A stretch of DNA of 64,000 nt from Thermoanaerobacterium sp. CMT5567-10 (GCF_030534315.2 NZ_CP130558.2:941001-1005000), one strand, 5' to 3'. Shown: positions 8,476 through 16,571, counted from the stretch's first letter. The notes: generated by a model from the sequence alone, not told the origin. Numbers and translations: made by a program.

Positions 8476-9870
8476 TCACTCACTAACCCCATTGTTTTTC
8501 GATAATTCTTTATACCAATATCCACTTTTCTTGATAGTCCTCTTTTGTGTTGATATGTCGACTGATACGAGCCCATAGCGATTTTTATAGGCGTTTAGGA
8601 ATGACCAGTTGTCCATGAAAGACCAAAGGTGATAGCCTTTTACATTGCATCCTTCTTCAATCGCCTTATGAAGCCATTTTAAATGACCTTTGATAAAGTC
8701 TATTCTGTAATCATCTTGGATTATACCGTCTTTTATGAAACGTTCTTCTCCTTCCACGCCCATGCCGTTTTCTGAAATATACGATTCAATGTTTCCGTAG
8801 TTGTCCCTTACATTTATCAAGATGTCATATATTCCTTTTTCGTATATCTCCCATCCTCTGTAGGGATTCATCCTTCTTCCTGGCATTACATATTCATCAA
8901 AAAACCAATCAGGTGTGAATACACCATAAGGATTTGGCATATTTTCCTTTGCTTTAACCCTTCTTGGCTGATAGTAATTTACTCCAAGATAGTCAACCGT
9001 ATTACTCTTTATGAGCTCAAGATCTTCCTCAGTATACACCGGTAAATGATTGTAACTCTTTAAAAGTTCTACAAGTTTCTCAGGATATTCTCCTTTGACA
9101 CATGGGTCTAAAAAGCTTCTATTGAAAAGAAGATCAGCTATCTCTGCCGCCTTAAGATCTGCAGGATGATTGCTGCGAGGATATGATGGAGTTAAGTTTA
9201 ATACAATCCCGATTTTTCCATCTTTTATGTCTAACTTTTTGAACTCGTTTATCGCCATTGCGCTTGCCAAAACTGTATTGAAACATACCTGTATAGCCTT
9301 CTTAAAATCCACGATATCAGGATAATGAAAGTTATAAAGGTATCCTCCCTCTGCTGGAACTATAGGTTCATTGAAAGTAATCCACCTTTTTACCCTATCT
9401 CCAAAAAGCTCAAAGCATGTCTTGGCATAGTTCTTATAATTCTCCAAAACTTGACGACTTTCAAATCCTCCTATGTGCTGCATTTCAATCGGCATATCGA
9501 AGTGAAACAAAGTAGCTATAGGCATAATACCATTTTCTAAAAGCTCATTTATGACGTTATTGTAGAAATCTACTGCCTTTTTATTGATTTCACCTACTCC
9601 GCCTGGAATCAATCTTGACCATGATATAGAAAATCTAAATGAATTGTGTCCTATTTCTTTCATCAATTTTATGTCTTCTTTATATCTATGGTAAAAATCA
9701 GATGTCACTTCAGGTCCTACACCATTGAAAAATCGGTTTGGCACTTGCCTGTACCAATAATCCCATACATTCATTCCTTTCCCGTCTTCGCTTGCAGCAC
9801 CTTCTATCTGTGTTGCAGATGTGGCAGAACCCCACCAAAAACCTTCCGGAAATTTATACTCTTTTGCCAT
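8476..9870 (-). CDS. GH1 glycosidase, probable 6-phospho-beta-glucosidase
   Basis: Retaining GH1 beta-glycosidase, 464 residues. Seen are the N-terminal FPEGFWWGSATSATQIEGA block, acid/base Glu in RWITFNEP (about residue 166) and nucleophile Glu in YISENGMG (about residue 362). It ends the PTS operon, so the substrate is expected to be a phosphorylated disaccharide such as cellobiose-6-phosphate, hydrolysed in the cytoplasm. The phosphate-binding region reads DNWSFLNAYKNRYG: the Ser and Tyr of the 6-phospho-glycosidase signature are present but the Lys is one position off compared with LacG-type EKRY. A plain beta-glucosidase is therefore not excluded. The start at 9870 follows GGAGGAAAGAAAA and overlaps the upstream gene by 17 bases. 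Confidence 0.88.
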   Translation of the reverse strand: MAKEYKFPEGFWWGSATSATQIEGAASEDGKGMNVWDYWYRQVPNRFFNGVGPEVTSDFYHRYKEDIKLMKEIGHNSFRFSISWSRLIPGGVGEINKKAVDFYNNVINELLENGIMPIATLFHFDMPIEMQHIGGFESRQVLENYKNYAKTCFELFGDRVKRWITFNEPIVPAEGGYLYNFHYPDIVDFKKAIQVCFNTVLASAMAINEFKKLDIKDGKIGIVLNLTPSYPRSNHPADLKAAEIADLLFNRSFLDPCVKGEYPEKLVELLKSYNHLPVYTEEDLELIKSNTVDYLGVNYYQPRRVKAKENMPNPYGVFTPDWFFDEYVMPGRRMNPYRGWEIYEKGIYDILINVRDNYGNIESYISENGMGVEGEERFIKDGIIQDDYRIDFIKGHLKWLHKAIEEGCNVKGYHLWSFMDNWSFLNAYKNRYGLVSVDISTQKRTIKKSGYWYKELSKNNGVSE

Positions 9871-10363
9871 TTTTCTTTCCTCCTCTTGTTTTGTTAGTCA
9901 CATAGCTTGCAATAAATTTTTCCCCACCTAATGATATTAGAAAATAGCCTACGGAAAATATTATCACTAAGGGACCGAAGAATTCTTCCAATACAATACA
10001 TATTGCCAGTGCATGCGTCGCATAAACTATCAAATCGTAATAATTCAATTCTCTTTGCTTCTTTATAAGTGCCACAACATAAAAGACAAATGATAGTACA
10101 AGTGACGATGCTATCAAACCAATGTACAGAAATAGTAGTGAAGATGCAATATTTTTTATTGACAGTTTTAAATAGCTATTTAAAAACACTGAAAAATTGC
10201 CTGTAAATAGTGATATTATAAGTTTAATAACCGTTAAATAAACAACACCAAAAATCGTCAAGATAAGGTCAAACCTGAGAAGTTTTATTATAGATTCGCC
10301 TTTTAATCTTTTGTAGTTTTGAGGCATAAACAGGCTTATTTTTAGCTCTTCCAAGACACCCAT
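9854..10363 (-). CDS. small multi-pass membrane protein of unknown function
   Basis: A 169-residue protein with four or five hydrophobic stretches (residues about 31-55, 70-95, 96-103 and 118-150), resembling Yip1- or DUF1189-like membrane proteins only in general plan. The soluble N-terminus carries a KISLFMPQNYKRLK segment and the C-terminus is basic (TNKTRGGKKNGKRV). The gene lies between the EIIC and GH1 genes and overlaps the latter, so it is translated with the PTS operon. It is not a canonical PTS component. Function unknown; a helper in membrane organisation or transport is speculation. Confidence 0.7.
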   Translation of the reverse strand: MGVLEELKISLFMPQNYKRLKGESIIKLLRFDLILTIFGVVYLTVIKLIISLFTGNFSVFLNSYLKLSIKNIASSLLFLYIGLIASSLVLSFVFYVVALIKKQRELNYYDLIVYATHALAICIVLEEFFGPLVIIFSVGYFLISLGGEKFIASYVTNKTRGGKKNGKRV

Positions 10364-10396
10364 AAATTTTATCTCCTTACACCTAAAATGTTTAAA

Positions 10397-10432
10397 GCAA
10401 TTAGACGATTACAACTGTAACCGCCTAATTGC
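10397..10432 (-). repeat. long intercistronic hairpin between EIIC and the membrane-protein gene
   Basis: Minus-strand GCAATTAG...TTACA and TGTAA...CTAATTGC form an almost continuous stem of about 17 pairs with a few mismatches, followed by TTTAAACATTTT. It could be a weak attenuator or an mRNA stability element within the PTS operon. Confidence 0.55.
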
Positions 10433-10439
10433 AATTATA

Positions 10440-11765
10440 TCAGCCTTTTTGGCTTTCAGCAGCCATTGCTTGCTCTTGCTCAAGGTACTGTCTATCTACG
10501 ACTCTTAAGAATGGCAAGTATATGAAGAATGAAATCACTAATTCAATTATCTGCCATATAGCACCGCTAAAGCCTGATACCAAAAGTCCTCCGATGATAG
10601 GTGGTGTAGTCCATGGTATTACAACACCTGTTGGGTGCCCAACAAGACCTATTGACATGACGATGTAAGTCAAAGTAGCCAAGATCATCGGTGTCAATAT
10701 GAATGGTATTACCATTATTGGGTTTAAAACGATTGGAAGTCCAAATATTACCGGTTCATTGATATTGAATAAACCAGGAACTATAGCAAGTTTTCCAACA
10801 GTCTTAACCTGTCTTGATTTTGAGAAGAAAAGCATAGCAAGCACAAGTCCTAATGTACTGCCTGAGCCACCTACTAGCATGTACATATCGTGGAACTGCT
10901 GTGTTATGATGTGTAGAACTGGGTGACCAGCTTGGAATGCCTGCAAGTTCTCTGCTGCAAGTGCCAACCATATTGGACCCATAACAGATCCAACTACGTT
11001 TGCACCATGTATACCAAATGACCAGAAAAGTCCTTCGAAGAAGTTAGCAATCAACGTAGCAGGCAGTGTATCTCCAAGTCTTGTCAAAGGTATCTGCAAT
11101 ACCGTGTAAATAAATTGATGTATTGTGCCATAAGATGTCATAGCAAACAACATTCTTATAACATCGATGATGATAGCAACTATAGCCGCAGGTATCAATG
11201 CAGAGAAAGCTCTCTCAACTGCAGGTGGAACACCTTTTGGCATCTTAATTACCCAGCCTCTTTTTATAACAAATCTTACGATTTCAACTGACAGTATCGC
11301 CGTCAAAATACCTACAAATAGACCTTTTGAGCCCATCCAATCAACTGGTATGCCACCACTTACTTGGATTGCTTTTTTAGCTCCTTCAGGTGTATAATTA
11401 ACTATAAACGGTGTAAATATCAAAAATGCAACGAGTGCAGTTGCAGCCGTGTTTAAACCATCAATCTTGTAATGCCCTGCGAGGCTGTACGCAATGCCAA
11501 ATACTACAAATATACTCATTATTGACATTGTAGCCTCAAAGGGCCTCATAAAGAATGTATTCCAGTTTGGTCCAAAAGCCTTTGCCATAAAATCAGAGTA
11601 TCCAGGTATGGGCAAAAACGCCAGCAACAAGAAAACAGCACCTATTGTAATGAGTGGAACAGCAAGCATAAAGCCATCACGAATTGATGTCAAGTACCTA
11701 TTTTCGGAGATTTTGCCTGCTATAGGCATCAATTTTTCTTCAAGCGAATCTGTAAACTTACTCAT
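10440..11765 (-). CDS. PTS lactose/cellobiose-family EIIC permease
   Basis: Membrane channel (EIIC) of a Lac-family PTS, 441 residues with about ten membrane segments. It starts MSKFTDSLEEKLMPIAGKI, the characteristic amphipathic N-terminus of CelB/LicC proteins, and contains the substrate-site loop GLFWSFGIHGANVVG (about residues 243-257) and the NEPVIFGLPIVLNP motif (about residues 335-348). It takes up a beta-linked disaccharide while EIIB donates phosphate. The ribosome binding site GGAGTGTTATAAAA precedes ATG 11765. The EIIA and EIIB partners are separate genes upstream in the same operon. Cellobiose or a related beta-glucoside is the likeliest substrate by family; this is inference. Confidence 0.93.
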   Translation of the reverse strand: MSKFTDSLEEKLMPIAGKISENRYLTSIRDGFMLAVPLITIGAVFLLLAFLPIPGYSDFMAKAFGPNWNTFFMRPFEATMSIMSIFVVFGIAYSLAGHYKIDGLNTAATALVAFLIFTPFIVNYTPEGAKKAIQVSGGIPVDWMGSKGLFVGILTAILSVEIVRFVIKRGWVIKMPKGVPPAVERAFSALIPAAIVAIIIDVIRMLFAMTSYGTIHQFIYTVLQIPLTRLGDTLPATLIANFFEGLFWSFGIHGANVVGSVMGPIWLALAAENLQAFQAGHPVLHIITQQFHDMYMLVGGSGSTLGLVLAMLFFSKSRQVKTVGKLAIVPGLFNINEPVIFGLPIVLNPIMVIPFILTPMILATLTYIVMSIGLVGHPTGVVIPWTTPPIIGGLLVSGFSGAIWQIIELVISFFIYLPFLRVVDRQYLEQEQAMAAESQKG

Positions 11766-11824
11766 TTTTATAACACTCCTTATCTTAAATTTAGATTTTT
11801 GGTTTTAAAACTTATAAATGAGAA

Positions 11825-12133
11825 CTATTTATTAGCCATGCTTAAAGCTTGGTCTAACACTTTTTCCCCATCCATCATGCCGTAGACGACTGGATTTATC
11901 ACATCTACAGGCACACCTTTTTCACTGCATATTTTCTTTGCTTTTGGCAAGATGAATTTTACCTGTGGACCTAAGAGAACTACATCTGCTTCTTCTACGT
12001 ATTTTTCCATCTGTGCCTCAGGGTATGCATCGACAGCAACCTCTATGCCTCTTGCTTTTGCTGCTTCTTCAATTTTTCCAATCAACATGCTTGTGGATGA
12101 ACCTGAAGAGCAAAATAGAATAATTTTAAGCAT
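11825..12133 (-). CDS. PTS lactose/cellobiose-family EIIB
   Basis: Cytoplasmic phosphotransfer protein, 102 residues. The start is ATG 12133 after GGAGGG; the in-frame ATG at 12154 lies before this ribosome binding site. The active-site Cys is residue 8 in ILFCSSGSSTSMLIGK, the P-loop-like motif of the family. The rest (VVLLGPQVKFILPKAK) is standard. It accepts phosphate from the EIIA encoded upstream and passes it to the sugar bound by EIIC. It is separated from the preceding gene by 172 bases that contain a long inverted repeat. Confidence 0.95.
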   Translation of the reverse strand: MLKIILFCSSGSSTSMLIGKIEEAAKARGIEVAVDAYPEAQMEKYVEEADVVLLGPQVKFILPKAKKICSEKGVPVDVINPVVYGMMDGEKVLDQALSMANK

Positions 12134-12194
12134 TAACGTTTTCCCTCCTTTCAAAAAAATCTCAGTTTGTTAAAGCAATTTTTCATTTTATCTT

Positions 12195-12265
12195 CAAGGA
12201 TTTCCCTACTTCAACATATCAAGACAAGAACTATTAAAACAGCTTAAAAAGAGGGAAATCCCTTG
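12195..12265 (-). repeat. long-loop inverted repeat inside the PTS operon
   Basis: Arms CAAGGATTTCCCT (12195-12207) and AGGGAAATCCCTTG (12252-12265) are complementary with one bulged base and enclose a 44-base spacer. It occupies the gap between the GrdB-like gene and EIIB. There is no T-run, so it is more likely a processing or stability element than a terminator. Confidence 0.55.
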
Positions 12266-12305
12266 AAAGCAAAAGTATTCAATCCAAAAACATCGGCATC
12301 ACCCC

Positions 12306-12836
12306 TTAATCTTGTGGAAAATATCCTTCCTCTTCAGGAGATCCTATAGGCTGCCCTTGAGCCAACTTCACTGCAAACTTTGATATCTTTCTCAATGAAT
12401 CGTTTAGTCCTATGCCACCTCTGTTGGGAGTCTCTATAATGTATATCTTTTTTCTGAACAATTCTGTACCTGTGTTGTCTTTTGACATAGCCGCAAACGC
12501 AGGAATATTTAATTTCTCTATAACGGCTTCTGTCAAATATCCACAGCAATCACCGTATCTTTTGTAGTTTAATGCAGGACCGCATATGACAACATCTGGA
12601 TTAAATGCCTTTATCATGTTTAATAATTTTTCAATAGCTTCATCTTTATTTTCAAGAAAATAGTTATCACCACATATTACGGTGCCGATTATGTCACCGC
12701 CGTTTCTCATCATGGTGTTTTTCAAAAGCATACCCAATCCTATAGCCCCAAACTGAGACTGAGGTTCCATATTCATTTTTTCATCTGTTCCGTATCCTGC
12801 TTGAACTTGATTCAAAAATTGTACCGCTTTAATCAT
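12306..12836 (-). CDS. GrdB-like glycine/sarcosine/betaine reductase component B fragment-type protein
   Basis: A 176-residue protein resembling the N-terminal part of GrdB-type substrate-specific subunits: MIKAVQFLNQVQAGYG, GTVICGDNYF, and PDVVICGPALNYKRYGDCCG (about residues 80-99), where GrdB proteins have a GPAFNAGRYG-like motif. Full GrdB is more than 400 residues and carries its redox-active Sec or Cys motif in the missing C-terminal half, so this protein should not be a glycine reductase by itself. It has a good ribosome binding site (GGAGGATAAA) and intact codons, so it looks like a complete short gene rather than debris. It sits between EIIA and EIIB of the sigma-54-controlled PTS. 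Its role there is unknown. Confidence 0.75.
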   Translation of the reverse strand: MIKAVQFLNQVQAGYGTDEKMNMEPQSQFGAIGLGMLLKNTMMRNGGDIIGTVICGDNYFLENKDEAIEKLLNMIKAFNPDVVICGPALNYKRYGDCCGYLTEAVIEKLNIPAFAAMSKDNTGTELFRKKIYIIETPNRGGIGLNDSLRKISKFAVKLAQGQPIGSPEEEGYFPQD

Positions 12837-12863
12837 TTTATCCTCCTATTTAGTGTTTAATTT

Positions 12864-13196
12864 TTATTTTGTCACGCATGTATGAAGAACTGGTTCCAAC
12901 ATCTTTCTAAGTTCAATAATCTCTGATATGAGATTTTTCTCTGATATAGCAGTCATAAGATGATCTTGTGAGTGCACAAACAATATAGAAAAATCTAATT
13001 TTTCGCCTGATGCTTCTTTTTGCAACATGCTTGTCTGCACATTATGTGCTTTCTCAATTGCCTCATTAGCTTGAGCGATTAACTTATCAGCTTCTTCAAA
13101 TTTGCCATCATACGCCTTCCTAAGCGCTTCATGTGCATATGCCCTTGCTTCACCAGATTGTATAATTATTTCCATAACTATTTGCTGCATATCCAT
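12864..13196 (-). CDS. PTS lactose/cellobiose-family EIIA
   Basis: Cytoplasmic, trimeric three-helix EIIA of the Lac family, 110 residues. The phosphorylated His lies in FVHSQDHLMTA (about residues 73-83) and the N-terminal SGEARAYAHEALRKA helix is typical. It receives phosphate from HPr and passes it to EIIB. First gene of the leftward PTS operon, with ribosome binding site AAGGAGGAAAATAAT before ATG 13196 and the -24/-12 promoter about 55 bases upstream. Confidence 0.95.
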   Translation of the reverse strand: MDMQQIVMEIIIQSGEARAYAHEALRKAYDGKFEEADKLIAQANEAIEKAHNVQTSMLQKEASGEKLDFSILFVHSQDHLMTAISEKNLISEIIELRKMLEPVLHTCVTK

Positions 13197-13250
13197 ATTA
13201 TTTTCCTCCTTGAATTGGTTTTATCTATTTTGGGGTTCACCTAATAATAT

Positions 13251-13268
13251 ATGCAAGAACTATGCCAA
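13251..13268 (-). promoter_or_regulatory. sigma-54 (-24/-12) promoter of the lactose-type PTS operon
   Basis: The minus strand reads TTGGCATAGTTCTTGCAT, matching the -24 (TTGGCA) and -12 (TTGCA) elements with the correct six-base spacer. The expected start is near 13242. The divergent gene encodes an activator with the GAYTGA sigma-54-contact loop, which supports the call. Confidence 0.88.
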
Positions 13269-13325
13269 AACACTAGAACATTGAAAAACACCACATTTTT
13301 CACATGAAAAACATATTAAAATAAA

Positions 13326-13421
13326 CAGTGTTTTTTAGTGTTTAATAAAAATCGCATATTGTTTTATAAATTTTTCTTAGTGTTTTAATGTTTTAATAGT
13401 GTTTAATCTATTAAATCACTA
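13326..13421. promoter_or_regulatory. repeated TAGTGTTTAAT motifs, probable upstream activator sites
   Basis: TAGTGTTTAAT occurs at 13336-13346 and 13397-13407, TAGTGTTTTAAT at 13378-13389, and a half copy CAGTGTTT at 13326. The 13397 copy combines with ATTAAATCACTA to make an imperfect palindrome (13397-13421). They lie 70-170 bases upstream of the -24/-12 promoter, the usual zone for enhancer binding by LevR-type activators, and just upstream of the activator's own promoter. Confidence 0.6.
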
Positions 13422-13449
13422 TTGAAAAACTTACAGCAAAATATATAAT
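13422..13449 (+). promoter_or_regulatory. sigma-A promoter of the levR-like gene
   Basis: TTGAAA (13422-13427) and TATAAT (13444-13449) are spaced by 16 bases. The upstream palindrome abuts the -35 element, so the activator may control its own gene. Confidence 0.65.
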
Positions 13450-13495
13450 AGAGGTATGATAGAAAGAAATCGTCATGGTAAAGGGGATCTTTAAA

Positions 13496-16195
13496 TTGAA
13501 AAGAAAAGACTTGATTTTTAAAAAATTAATAGAGCTAAATAAGGGCAAAGGTATAGATGCAAAAACATTAGCAGATGCTTTAAATATGTCGAGAGCAAAC
13601 GTTAGTCATGAGTTAAATCTTTTGTGTAAAGAGGGAAAAGTCGTAAAGTCAGATGGCAGGCCAGTACTGTTTTCACCCGTGTTTGAAAGCACAAAAAGCA
13701 ACTCCAGTGACAGCAAATTGTATGAACTGGACATGCTTATTAAAAACAATATAAGCCTAAAACAAGCTGGAGAACAAGCAAAAGCTGCTATTTTATATCC
13801 TCCCAAGGGAATCCACTGTTTGATATTGGGTGAAACAGGTGTAGGAAAATCAACTTTTGCGCGAATTATGCACAAATACGCCATAGATATGGGTGTGAAA
13901 AAGCCTGACGCTCCATTTATAGCATTTAACTGTGCAGATTACAGCAACAATCCTCAGCTTTTGACAGCGCAGTTATTTGGAGTCAAAAAAGGGGCTTATA
14001 CAGGCGCTGATACAGACAAAGAAGGGTTAATCGAGAAGGCAAATGGAGGAATCTTATTTCTTGATGAAGTTCATCGCTTGCCGCCTGAAGGGCAGGAGAT
14101 CTTATTCACTTTCCTCGATACTGGGTATTTTAGAAGAGTTGGCGATGTGGAAAACAGGACATCTGACGTACTAATCATATCGGCTACAACTGAGGATCCT
14201 TCTTCATCCCTTTTAAATACATTTACCAGAAGAATACCGATGATAATTAAAATACCGCCACTTAGAGATAGGACTTTGGAAGAAAGGTTTTACCTTTTAA
14301 AAAGGTTCTTTAAACACGAAAGCATAAAGCTAAACAGGGATATATTTGTATCACTTAATTCCATGAGGGCATTTTGTTCATATGACTGTCCAAACAATAT
14401 CGGTCAATTAGAAAGTGATGTCAAACTTATATGCGCAAAGGTCTATTCAGAATTTTTGACTAACAAGAAAAACGACATAAGGATCTGCAGCAGAGACTTG
14501 CCTGATTATATAAAGAAGGGATTATACACAGATAAACAGCATAGAATGCTTTGGAATGAAGTCATAGGCGATGATATAGAGTTCTTTAAGTTTTCTCCTA
14601 CAAATGAAATAGAGGAGATTCCAACCGCATCTAACGATAACAGCATTTACGAGATAATAAACGACAGACTAAGGCAGCTTAAAGCAAAAGGTATATCTGA
14701 TATAGACATTGAATCAATTTTGGAAAAAGACATAGCAAAGTACTTCCACAAACAGATATACGGTATAACAGATGAGAAAAACAAGCAGAATTTAATTCAT
14801 ATCTTAGGAGAAGACATAGTAAGCATTACAGACAGGATTGCAGAACTGGTATCCGAACTACTTGGGAAAGATCTCAGTCAAAACAGCTATACTGCACTTG
14901 CTTTGCACTTAAACACGCTTATTGAAAGGGTCAACAAAAATAAGCCTATTGTAAATCCTCAACTGTCAAAAATAAAGCAATTGTACCCAAGAGAATTTGA
15001 AGTTGCGATTGAAGCTAAAAAAATCATAGAGAAATATTTGAACGTTTCGATTCCAGAAGATGAAGCTGGATTTATCGCAATATTTCTCATTTCGGACAAA
15101 GAATACATCAATAAGCAAAGCGAGAAAGTCAAGGTGATAATAATCGCCCACGGCAATTCTACCGCTACCTCCATGGCAGATGTGGCTAATAAGTTGTTGG
15201 GCGAAAATTATGCAATAGGTTTAGACGCTCATCTTGACAAAAGTCCTCTTGAAGTCTTAGAAAGCTTGAAAGACTACGTGAGGAATGATATGAATCAGGC
15301 AGGATACCTTCTTTTAGTAGACATGGGCTCCCTTACAACATTTGGCGAAACGATTGAAAAAGAGTTTAATGTTCCAGTAAAAGTTATACCGCTTATTTCC
15401 ACTCTCCACGTCATCGAAGCTACCAGAAAAGCGCTATTAGGTATGCCTCTTAACAATATTTACATGAGCGTACAATCGATAAATTCGTACATGGAGAACA
15501 ACATGGATTTCGCCCCACTGATAAGCGGCAAAAAGAAAATCGCAATCATAACAGCATGTCTCACTGGGGAAGGCGCCTCTGTTGCAATCAAAAGTTTCTT
15601 AAAAAACAACTTAAAGTACGACAAAGATTTATTTGACATAATACCAATTGACAGCCTTGATAAACACATGACAATGAAGAAAATAAACGAAATCCAGGAA
15701 AACATGGAAATAGCTTTTATCGTATCGTCTTTTCCATTGGATACTAATATTAAACAGTACAGCATGAATGACGTCTTAAGCTTGAAAGTCATAAAAGAAT
15801 TGCAGGAGATAGTTGATATTAAGACAACCCTTATCAAGATGGGCAATGTATTGAAAGAAAACATCCATAACATCGATGGCGAGGAACTCTACATCGATAT
15901 ACAAAACACTATAATGAAGCTTTGCGACACGCTGTCAATTTGCTTTGATGATGACATGCTGCTTGGCATAATACTTCACTTTGCTTTTATGGTAAGCAGA
16001 ATCAAAAAAGGAGAAAAAAGCATTGAGTATATAGGAAAAGAAGAATATATTAAAAACAACAAATCATTGTACAACGCAGTAAAAAAAGCATTGACGCATT
16101 TAAACACAAAATATTCTATAATAATACCAGATGATGAAATATGCTATATAATGAGGTTTTTCCAAGAAAAAGATGCTCTTTTCAATATGATATAA
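13496..16195 (+). CDS. LevR-type sigma-54-dependent PTS-regulated activator
   Basis: Transcriptional activator of the divergent PTS operon. TTG 13496, eight bases after AAAGGGG, is the preferred start; ATG 13475 has no good ribosome binding site. Counting from 13475: winged helix about 8-60; AAA+ domain with Walker A GETGVGKS (119-126), sigma-54-contact loop GAYTGA (173-178) and Walker B ILFLDEVH (193-200); PRD1 (ALALHLNTLIERV); EIIA-Man-like domain with IIAHGNSTATS near 560; EIIB-like ITACLTGEGAS near 690; C-terminal PRD2 with GIILHFAFMVSR. In PRD1 the second conserved His is replaced (EAGFIAIFLIS). Activity should be set by PTS phosphorylation: HPr-dependent activation and EIIB-dependent inhibition, as in B. 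subtilis LevR. Confidence 0.93.
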   Translation: MKRKDLIFKKLIELNKGKGIDAKTLADALNMSRANVSHELNLLCKEGKVVKSDGRPVLFSPVFESTKSNSSDSKLYELDMLIKNNISLKQAGEQAKAAILYPPKGIHCLILGETGVGKSTFARIMHKYAIDMGVKKPDAPFIAFNCADYSNNPQLLTAQLFGVKKGAYTGADTDKEGLIEKANGGILFLDEVHRLPPEGQEILFTFLDTGYFRRVGDVENRTSDVLIISATTEDPSSSLLNTFTRRIPMIIKIPPLRDRTLEERFYLLKRFFKHESIKLNRDIFVSLNSMRAFCSYDCPNNIGQLESDVKLICAKVYSEFLTNKKNDIRICSRDLPDYIKKGLYTDKQHRMLWNEVIGDDIEFFKFSPTNEIEEIPTASNDNSIYEIINDRLRQLKAKGISDIDIESILEKDIAKYFHKQIYGITDEKNKQNLIHILGEDIVSITDRIAELVSELLGKDLSQNSYTALALHLNTLIERVNKNKPIVNPQLSKIKQLYPREFEVAIEAKKIIEKYLNVSIPEDEAGFIAIFLISDKEYINKQSEKVKVIIIAHGNSTATSMADVANKLLGENYAIGLDAHLDKSPLEVLESLKDYVRNDMNQAGYLLLVDMGSLTTFGETIEKEFNVPVKVIPLISTLHVIEATRKALLGMPLNNIYMSVQSINSYMENNMDFAPLISGKKKIAIITACLTGEGASVAIKSFLKNNLKYDKDLFDIIPIDSLDKHMTMKKINEIQENMEIAFIVSSFPLDTNIKQYSMNDVLSLKVIKELQEIVDIKTTLIKMGNVLKENIHNIDGEELYIDIQNTIMKLCDTLSICFDDDMLLGIILHFAFMVSRIKKGEKSIEYIGKEEYIKNNKSLYNAVKKALTHLNTKYSIIIPDDEICYIMRFFQEKDALFNMI

Positions 16196-16226
16196 AAAAT
16201 CCCCTGTGCATTATGCAAAGGGGATT
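16193..16226 (-). terminator. terminator between levR-like and DUF2281-like genes
   Basis: Stem AATCCCC (16198-16204) with GGGGATT (16220-16226). On the minus strand the stem is followed by TTTTTT, so it mainly terminates the DUF2281-like gene. It also lies directly after the levR-like stop, but the plus side lacks a T-run. Confidence 0.7.
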
Positions 16227-16231
16227 ATGCT

Positions 16232-16486
16232 CTAATCATTTGTATACCTTATTTCTTTTACCAAATCAGAAATATTTTCTTCTGAATAGCCGTATCCCTC
16301 TAATATCTTTTTAGTTTCCTTTGTTGTTTCAAACATATCTTTTACAATCTTTAACCTCTTTTGTATTAGATACTCTACAAAATCTAAAACTTCTTTCTGT
16401 TCATCTTTAGGCATTGCTTTTACTTTCTCATATATTATATTATCCAATTTATCATTGATTGAGTTTGACATTTTTATCACCACCAT
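16232..16486 (-). CDS. small DUF2281-like protein
   Basis: An 84-residue acidic/basic helical protein. The core KVKAMPKDEQKEVLDFVEYL resembles the DUF2281 domain, a short helical module often found in antitoxin-like or DNA-associated small proteins. No toxin gene is adjacent. Two starts are possible: ATG 16486 after AAGGA, or ATG 16471 after GGTGGTG. It is flanked by terminators on both sides, so it is its own transcription unit. Function unknown. Confidence 0.65.
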   Translation of the reverse strand: MVVIKMSNSINDKLDNIIYEKVKAMPKDEQKEVLDFVEYLIQKRLKIVKDMFETTKETKKILEGYGYSEENISDLVKEIRYTND

Positions 16487-16518
16487 TTATTATTCCTTCT
16501 TTAATTATATCATTTTTT

Positions 16519-16571
16519 AAAAATATAAAAAGGTATGTATATAGCAAAAATATTGCAAAATACATACCTTT
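16519..16571 (-). terminator. terminator of the oxidoreductase/epimerase operon
   Basis: Perfect 12-base inverted repeat AAAGGTATGTAT (16529-16540) and its complement (16560-16571), with a further GCAA/TTGC pair inside the loop. On the minus strand it is followed by TTTTTATATTTTT. Confidence 0.8.

Noticed and set aside
12334-12549. Alternative minus-strand frame of 71 codons within the GrdB-like gene
   Set aside because: It is out of frame with the better-supported gene, has no ribosome binding site and odd composition.
12306-12836. Possible selenocysteine use in the GrdB-like gene
   Set aside because: No in-frame TGA; the motif region has Cys codons (YGDCCG), and the Sec-bearing half of GrdB is not encoded.
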